A DNA stretch of 64,000 bases from Nemertoderma westbladi. Lineage: Eukaryota > Xenacoelomorpha > Nemertodermatida > Nemertodermatidae. Position 1 is the stretch's first letter. Each line of letters opens with the position of its first letter. Both the position numbers and the translations under genes were made by a program. The notes under the pieces were generated by a model. It saw only the letters and a program-made list of their open reading frames with translations, was not told where the DNA came from and made no database searches. The stretch is from positions 61,638 through 125,637 of the forward strand of contig JAUCBJ010007040.1 of assembly GCA_032718475.1 (NCBI GenBank). Direction: 5' to 3'. Positions 57,918 through 64,000 of the stretch are shown in pieces.

Positions 57918-60227
57918 ATGAGTCAAGAGGGAGAAAGGACACCGCCGCGGACCCCGGACAACAACCTAACGATCCGCGAGGCCGTGGCGAGACGGTATCG
58001 ACCCACGAGGCCGGATTTGTAGACTACAGACGATCTGGCAATCCAAGCGGAGGGGGGCCATCTACAACGAGGACGAGAAGACGAGTCGACACGCGGCGGC
58101 GGTCGAGTTACCGATGTCGCCGGCCAGCCACAGGCCGAGGGCGACGGATGGCCCACCGGAACGGCGATGGTGGGGCCGCCGGTATGACGCCGAACACGGA
58201 GAGAAAGAGGGGAAGGTCGGCGACGAGGACGTCGGAGTCAGCGACCGGCTCCGACGAGTCTATAACGCGATGAGGAGGCAACTGAAGGAAGCCAAAGAAG
58301 GAGCAAAACTAGACCAGGTGAAACTAGAACAGCGACTAGGTGAGTCGAACAAACATTTTGACTATCTAGTCCGCTTTGGGCAGGGAGAGTTGGTGGGTGA
58401 GAGAGCGAGAAAGACCGCCACCGAACTGTTCGAACTGTGGCAATCTAGTGGTATAGAGCCTGGTGTAGTGTACATAGAGCCATACTTAGTGGATGCCAGG
58501 GGAGTTAAGTTAGTGGGTTGGGCGGGACCGCACAAGGGCGAATCCGAGGTTGACCCCGAGGATTCGGTCTCGTTGGTCAACGAAAACCCCGGAGAGCGGG
58601 GGAAAGTTAGCAGGACAGAGAGGCAACGGGAGTCCGTCATGACCGATAAGTCCGCTACATCCTCCTCGAAAGTAAGAAGGGTGTTAGAAATAAATCTGGC
58701 ATGTCAGCGTAAAGAGCGCGAGATGAGGTGGCTTGAGAGGGTTGCGAGAGAGACAGAGTTGGCCGAGCAAAGTCTACGAGAGGATAGAGAGAGAGAAACG
58801 TTTGTTAATGCCCCACTTACAGGGACCGGACGACAGACCCAAGACTGGTGTAACCGTACGGGCGGGGGGGGGGGGGGGGTAATAACAATAGATTAGAGAA
58901 CATTAATATTAATAGTACCGTAGTAGATAACCCTAATCAAACTTTCATTGCAGGAAATAATATTTTGCCCGACAGTAGTAATTTAAGTCCGAACGATTCT
59001 AATATAAATGTACAAAGTAGTCCGAATAATTTAAATAATAATTTAAATTTAAATACAGAAAATAATTTAAATAATAATCCCGTTTCAAATTCGAATAATT
59101 CGAATAATTTAAATAATTTAGAAAATAGTGTTGGTAATGGTACTATTAATATAAACGTGTCGGACGCAGGTGGCCCGGCAAATGAGAGCCTGGTAGGCCA
59201 CGTAGTCAGTAGGCAGGGAGTAACGGGGGTGAGAACCCCCAATGAGAGCCTGGTAGGCCACGTAGTTAGTGCGCAGGGAGTGGCGGGGTTGAGTCAACCT
59301 GACGGGAGCCTGCCAGGCAACACAGTAACAGAGGGAGAGGCGGGGGTGAATAGACCCAGCCGCAGTAGAGTTAGTGCGTCAACTAGAGAGGGGTGTAGAA
59401 GTGCAGTAAGAGATAGTGAAGTTAGAAATGGCGAGTGGGGGGGGCTACGGGCGCCCCACCACGGAAGATTAGTAGGGGCAGAGAATTCCCCACAGGCGTC
59501 GGCGGATAGTGCGCGGGGCGAGTTGGGTGAGCCGCGGCACCCGGCGATGGAGAGTGGTGGGGGGATTGCGAGTGTCCCCAGCGGCGTGCGACCGAGTGGA
59601 GAGGGAGAGGTTAACGTCGCGAGAGGGCGAGCGACGAGATGTCGAGCCCAGTCAGAAGAGAGAAGAAGATTAGTAGAGTTTAACCGAGAGGTCGAAGAGA
59701 GAAGAAGTAAAGATAATAGAAGAGTCGTTGCTAGGAGCAACCGGAGAGCGAGGACAGATAGCGAGCCGTCGGAAGTAGAGATGGAGTTAGGGAGTCAGTG
59801 GGGTCGAACTCCGGGAGATTGCCGTCGCCCCGGGGAGACACACCACACACCAGGAGAGGGGTACAGGACGTACCGATATGAGAACGAGAACGAGAGCAGG
59901 AGAGGGGATCGAAGAGAAACTTCCCGACGGGATATAGCTGCTGATCGAGAGTACGGTAGTCGCTGGGAGATTCGAGATTTGAGAAGATTAAACTTCGGCT
60001 CGGAAGGGCACATGACGACTGCTGGACATACTGTAGGCCTTACTGCACATACTATTATAGGCCATGCTGGGAGAGATAGTGTAGGCGATAGGGTAGCGCG
60101 AACGACGGGATTAGATCCGGAAGTCACGGAGTACATGCCGGTAGGTAGGCAAGAAGTGGATAGGCCTATATCGGTACCAGCACAGCAGCATGACTATAAT
60201 ATCCAGGGACATAACATAACCCGTTGA
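57918..60227 (+). pseudogene. gag: Gag N-terminal region, plus-strand element (stop and frameshifts)
   Basis: ATG 57918 matches the U2 start, but codon 35 is TAG (58020-58022) where other copies have Ser. An extra base near 58215 shifts the frame, so a 260-codon frame (58114-58896) carries the rest: LGESNKHFDYLVRFGQGE, VYIEPYLVDARG and a coiled-coil-like region. At the poly-G tract 58862-58879 the frame changes again to 58965-60227 (420 codons): Asn-rich region, three repeats of about 21 residues (NESLVGHVVS), an Arg-rich region and TPGEGYRTYRYENE. It ends at NIQGHNI. Only the order of segments, not a functional protein, is supported. Confidence 0.72.
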
Positions 60228-60549
60228 GGGGGATATTGCAGATAGGCAATATAAACAACCAAGAACAAATATATGCAAAACCCGGTTGAGGGGGATATTG
60301 CGGATAGGGCAATATAGACAACCCAGAACTTATAGGAACAAATAACATCTAGGAACAAGAGAACAAAGAGGATTCGACGAAGAGATGTGCGGGATGGAAG
60401 GTAGGGAGAACGAGTAGAAGGTAGGGAGCTAGAGGGGAAAGATGGGAGAGATGAGAAGGGTACAGGGGATGCGTTGAACTAAGTAGGGCACGGGCGTGAT
60501 GACATGTTTGATGCACGAGCAGGGTATGTTAATTAGAGTGGGTGCCGGG
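60228..60549 (+). repeat. Start of 3' region with a duplicated motif
   Basis: cccggttgagggggatattg occurs at about 60229 and 60282 with a shared tail (gcaatataaacaacc). The purine-rich sequence that follows has no coding pattern on the plus strand. Confidence 0.6.
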
Positions 60550-61900
60550 CACAAGAGGTGCCGGGCACAAGAAGTTAGTAGTAGAGTTAGTTGAGTTAGT
60601 AAGAGTTAGTAGTAGAGTTAGTTGAGTTAGGTAAGAGTTAGTAGTAGAGTTAGTTGAGTTAGTAAGAGTTAGTAGAGAGTTAGTAGAGTTAGTAAGAGTT
60701 AGTAGTAGTTCACATAATTAACATACCCACTTTGCCGGCACTCAGAGCGTCACGTGCAGGCGAGGAGACGTAAAGGGGATAAGATGTAGATAGGTGTAGA
60801 GGGAGTAGATAGTAGAGATAGATGTAGAGGAAGTAGATAAAGGTGGGAGAGATGCGTGATGGAGGGGTGGCCCATAGAGTTGTTGAGTGGTCCAGTAGGT
60901 TGGACAGAAAAGGGTACGGACGTGCCGAGGTGTATGCATAGGTGTAGGAGTACCTCGTACGAAATATGAGAAGTATGAGCACCTAGGTGTAGGAGTACCT
61001 TGTATGAAATATGAGAAGTATGAGCACCTAGGTGTAGGAGTACCTTGTATGAAGTACGGGAAGTATGAGCGCCTTTGACGGCACTGAGGGCGTCACGTAC
61101 GGAATTGAGGGGGAGCATGTATACATAGCCATAGTTGAGAGGCGCCTGCCAGGTAGTAGAGTAGTAGAGACGGGCACATAGGGTGCCAGGTAGTAGAGTA
61201 GTAGAGACGGGCACATAGGGTGCCAGGTAGTAGAGTAGTAGAGACGGGCACATAGGGTGCCAGGTAGTAGAGTTAGAGAGTTAGAGGTAGTAGAGTAGTA
61301 GAGAGGGCACATAGGGTGCCAGAGTAGTAGAGTAGTAGAGAGCGGGCACATAGGGTGCCAGGTAGTAGAGTAGTAGAGAGGGCACAAAGGGTGCCAGGTA
61401 GTAGAGTAGTAGAGAGGGCACAAAGTGAGGGGGGGTATGTACGCATGCTATTGCCAAGGAGTAAGGAAAGTGCGAAACCTGTGGGCGCTGAGGGCATCAC
61501 GTAGTGAGTAGTAAGAGGGTACGTAGTACCGTTAGCTAGAGGAGTTAGTAAGAGTAGTAAGAGGGTACGTAGTACCGTTAGCTAGAGGAGTTAGTAAGAG
61601 TAGTAAGAGGGTACGTAGTACCGTTAGTTAGAGGTAGAGAGTCAGTAGAGTTAGTAGAGGTAGAGAGTCAGTGGAGTTAGTAGAGTTAGTAGAGGTAGAG
61701 AGTCAGTAGGAGTTAGTAAAGGTAGAGAGTCAGTAGAGTTAGTTAGAGGTAGAGAGTCAGTAGAGTTAGAGAGTTAGTAAAGGTAGAGAGTCAGTAGAGT
61801 TAGAGAGTCATGAGAGTCAGTAGAGTTAGAAAGTCAGTAGAGTCAGGGAGTTAGTAGAGCTAGTGGAGTTAGTAGAGTTAGCAGTAAGAGAGTAGAGAGC
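60550..61900 (+). repeat. Cluster of short tandem repeats in the element's 3' region
   Basis: Several arrays follow each other: gttagtaagagttagtagta repeats (60570-60720), a 45-bp unit with ggtgtaggagtacc at 60941, 60986 and 61031, a 37-bp unit with gtgccaggtagtag at 61183 and 61220 (to about 61420), a 46-bp unit with gggtacgtagtacc at 61517, 61563 and 61609, then ggtagagagtcagtagag repeats to about 61870. The 46-bp unit and the sequence near 61430-61500 share words with the 82-bp repeat of copy 1. Confidence 0.8.
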
Positions 61901-62898
61901 GCAATATACCGTAGAAGTAGTAGCTAGAAAAGGTAGATAGGATAATAGCACAGAACAGGGGCAAATAGAGATAAAACAAAATTAAAATAAAAATTAAGAA
62001 TATCAGGATCACCTCCGAACTACAGAAGAGCCTTCAAGGTGGCCTTCGAAGGTCTGGTAGACCACCCGGGGCTGAAGGGCGAGTCGGTGTAATACAACAG
62101 CCGGCATCTAGTAGACAGGGAGGTGGATACACATAACAGAGCTGGGAGGAGTTGGAAGCGGATAGACTTGAGGGGAAGCGACTGGAAGAAGTCGCCAGGC
62201 GAGAAAGGCGGAGAGAGAGTAGTGAGTAGTAGAAATGAAACGCGTTATGTAGACGAGCATATAATATAATATATATAATAATAATAATTATAATCTTATA
62301 TTAATTATATAGTAATTCATATATATTATACAGTATGTACCGTAGTCAAGCACAACCTTTTTCCAATTAGCTACTGGGACTGGGGACTAATTGACTAGGG
62401 CGACAGGACGGGACTTAGACGGCTCCCACTAACATGAGCGCACATGCGTGGGACCCGATAAGTGCGTGGTCATTAAACAACAGGGCGGAGTTCAGGATTT
62501 ATTGTGAAAGCTCGTATCCTGCGGGATAAGAATCGTGCAGATATGAGTATGAGTATGCAGGTATGAGCGGGATATGAGTAGGAGGGGCACTTGATGGCAC
62601 CACAGGCGTGAAGAGTGAGGAGTATGAGAGGAGTATGAGAGGAATGTGAGAAGAGTATGAGAGGAGAATGCAAGAGAGATAGCGAGAGGTGGTATAGAAT
62701 GCGCGGAGAGAGTGCGAGTGCAATTCAAGTGTGTGGGGGGGGGAGGAGTGAGAGGTAGAGTGAGGGACAAGGAGGTCCGAGAGTTAGGGTGGAAGAGAGC
62801 TTAGAGTCAGTTAGAGCGAAGTTAGAGTGGTGAGAGTGTTGGGGAAACAAAAATTGTGTGAGAGAAACCCACAATCGGCCCGACACGGGACGCCAGAT
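61901..62898 (+). other. 3' region of the element, no gene recognised
   Basis: Mostly purine-rich plus strand with an AT-rich patch at 62265-62340. Short minus-strand frames rich in Ser, His and Leu reflect the composition. No reverse transcriptase, integrase or envelope motif was found. Confidence 0.5.
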
Positions 62899-63083
62899 GT
62901 CTTGGTGCAAGATAGATGAAGTTGCACCAAGACTGGGTAGCAATATCATACCCATAGGGAGCGGCCTGGAAAGCCGGCTCCGAAAGAAAAATAACTCCAC
63001 CCCACACCCGATAGTAGATCGGGCTCCAGCGGAATTGTAGCGCACTAGAGGTAGATGCTATCTTCTCACCGGGAAGATAGCAT
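62899..63083 (+). promoter_or_regulatory. Cluster of four hairpins upstream of the 3' LTR
   Basis: Stem-loops in series: 62899-62933 (12-bp perfect stem, gtcttggtgcaa with ttgcaccaagac), 62934-62954 (6 bp, tgggta with taccca), 62958-62981 (ggagcggc with gccggctcc, one bulge) and 63055-63083 (11-bp perfect stem, atgctatcttc with gaagatagcat). All lie in the last 200 bp before the LTR. A role in RNA packaging, transport or priming is conjecture. Confidence 0.55.
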
Positions 63084-63092
63084 GGGGGGGAG
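63071..63092 (+). promoter_or_regulatory. Polypurine tract before the 3' LTR
   Basis: Purine-rich tract (two pyrimidines, ending in seven G then AG) directly abutting TGTTAG of the LTR, the expected position for second-strand primer formation in LTR elements. It overlaps the right arm of the last hairpin. Confidence 0.7.
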
Positions 63093-63650
63093 TGTTAGCG
63101 AATTCAATTCCCTAACCACCCCATAAAGTTGGGAAACGGTGCCTTTAAGCAATATTGGGAAGCACGAGGTTGATTACCAATCAACCTCGTACCACCCCCA
63201 ATAAACGGGGACGACAAACCCCAAAGGGCCGTACACAATGGGGGTCAGAGGTTACACCTTCCGGGAGAGGGAAAGTGACAGTAGCGGGGGGGAAACACTC
63301 CCAGAGAGATGGGAGGCGAGAATTAGGTTACTAGCCAATGGGGGCAAGCATCGGCTGAGTGATAGGGCCAATGTAAGGTGATTAGATATATATTACCGGT
63401 CGGTGCCCATAACATTCAGTAGTTTGCTCAGTCACATTATTGTTTGCAGAACGGTGACACTTTAAGACCATCACCGCCGTCACCAATACACATTATGATT
63501 ACCGGTATACTGTGCTGTCATTACTCTGTCTATTTTATATACCTATATCTTATCAATAATACTGGAAGAACGACAAACTCTTTTCTTTCATTCGCACGGC
63601 GGGGACGCGTATATAAACCAAACTGGTCGGGATCCTCTGATCCCGTCACA
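63093..63650 (+). repeat. LTR, 558 bp (between two internal regions)
   Basis: TGTTAGCG to CCGTCACA. Differs from the U4 5' LTR by scattered changes, including loss of the CG of the first palindrome (ttccctaacc). It serves as the 3' LTR of the 57-kb element and the 5' LTR of the next internal region. Confidence 0.85.
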
Positions 63651-64000
63651 GTCTTAAAGTCTAAGAACTGCCAAATTGTGACTGCCAGCCACCAGAGAAG
63701 ACAGAGTAAAGATGAGTCAAGAGGGAGAAAGGACACTGCCGCGGACCCCGGACAACAACCTAACGATCCGCGAGGCCGTGGCGAGACGGTATTGACCACG
63801 AGGCCGGATTTGTAGACTACAGACGATCCGGCAATCCAAGCGGAGGGGGGGCCGTCTACAACGAGGACGAGAAGACGAGTCGACACGCGGCGGCGGTCGA
63901 GTTACTGATGTCGCCGGCCAGCCACAGGCCGAGGGCGACGGATGGCCCACCGGAACGGCGATGGTGGGGCCGCCGGTATGACGCCGAACACGGAGAGAAA
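63651..64000 (+). mobile_element. Start of a second internal region (leader and gag), cut by the window end
   Basis: Leader gtcttaaagtctaagaact and gag ATG at 63712. It carries the same Ser-to-TAG stop as the 57-kb copy and in addition lacks a base in tattgaccacg. Sharing the stop shows that the two internal regions descend from one defective parent. Confidence 0.75.

Larger units (their letters stand above)
51514..58300. repeat. Tandem segmental duplication unit U4
   Basis: Same order as U3 through the LTR and gag start. Unlike U1-U3, the LTR element does not show the internal deletion, and the unit merges into a longer element on the right. Confidence 0.85.
57295..63650 (+). mobile_element. 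Plus-strand LTR element without the internal deletion
   Basis: 5' LTR, leader, long Gag N-terminal coding, then a 2.9-kb repeat-rich 3' region, a poly-purine tract (63071-63092) and a second LTR at 63093. Its coding matches BEL-like copies 1 and 2 up to NIQGHNI, after which the Gag core, knuckles and protease are absent. It is therefore another defective member of the same family. Further leader and gag sequence follows the second LTR directly. Confidence 0.8.

Noticed and set aside
8623-58300. Four-fold tandem duplication as pure assembly artefact
   Set aside because: Units differ by private insertions, deletions and foldback lengths, which argues for real copies, though haplotype mixing cannot be excluded without reads.
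57295-63650. Complete autonomous retrovirus-like element
   Set aside because: No protease, reverse transcriptase, integrase or envelope motif in the 2.9 kb between gag and the second LTR; gag itself has a stop and frameshifts.

Overview
The window is eukaryotic, from an invertebrate animal. The evidence is spliced, phase-1 calcium-binding EGF exons with short introns, non-LTR and LTR retrotransposons, a Crypton-like tyrosine recombinase and a foldback transposon. The species cannot be fixed from the sequence. The host DNA is AT-rich; most of the rest is GC-richer retroelement. No rRNA gene, functional tRNA gene, CRISPR array or operon was seen.

Layout. (1) 0.4-6.6 kb: a decayed, 5'-truncated minus-strand BEL/Pao-like LTR retrotransposon with 82-bp tandem repeats near its 3' end. 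(2) 7.2-7.8 kb: three EGF exons of the host gene on the plus strand. (3) 8.6-58 kb: four tandem copies (U1-U4) of a segment about 9.2 kb long. Its order is Crypton-like 5' half (minus), three EGF exons (plus), foldback element, integrase remnant (plus), gag-protease remnant (minus), LTR element (plus), Crypton-like 3' half (minus). U1 also carries a second EGF triplet, a 6.8-kb array of about 18.5 nearly identical 369-bp units each with a tRNA-like pol III promoter, and a 2.5-kb LINE. Between U2 and U3 lie a second LINE (34.9-36.6 kb) and a second minus-strand BEL-like element (36.6-43.0 kb). (4) 57.3-64.0 kb: in U4 the plus-strand LTR element is not internally deleted; it runs through gag and a repeat-rich 3' region to an LTR at 63.1 kb, and a second internal region starts immediately after that.

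Interpretation. The host gene appears to be a multi-EGF extracellular protein. Every exon is 123 bp and phase 1-1, so duplicating the triplet keeps the frame while carrying embedded transposons as intron cargo. Insertions shared by all units pre-date the duplications; those in one unit came later.

The two minus-strand BEL-like elements encode Gag, two zinc knuckles and an aspartic protease, then pass directly into a conserved unrecognised C-terminal region. No reverse transcriptase, RNase H or integrase is visible at that point in either copy. The foldback element resembles Drosophila FB: its inverted repeats are built of 10-bp units and it is flanked by a 9-bp target duplication.
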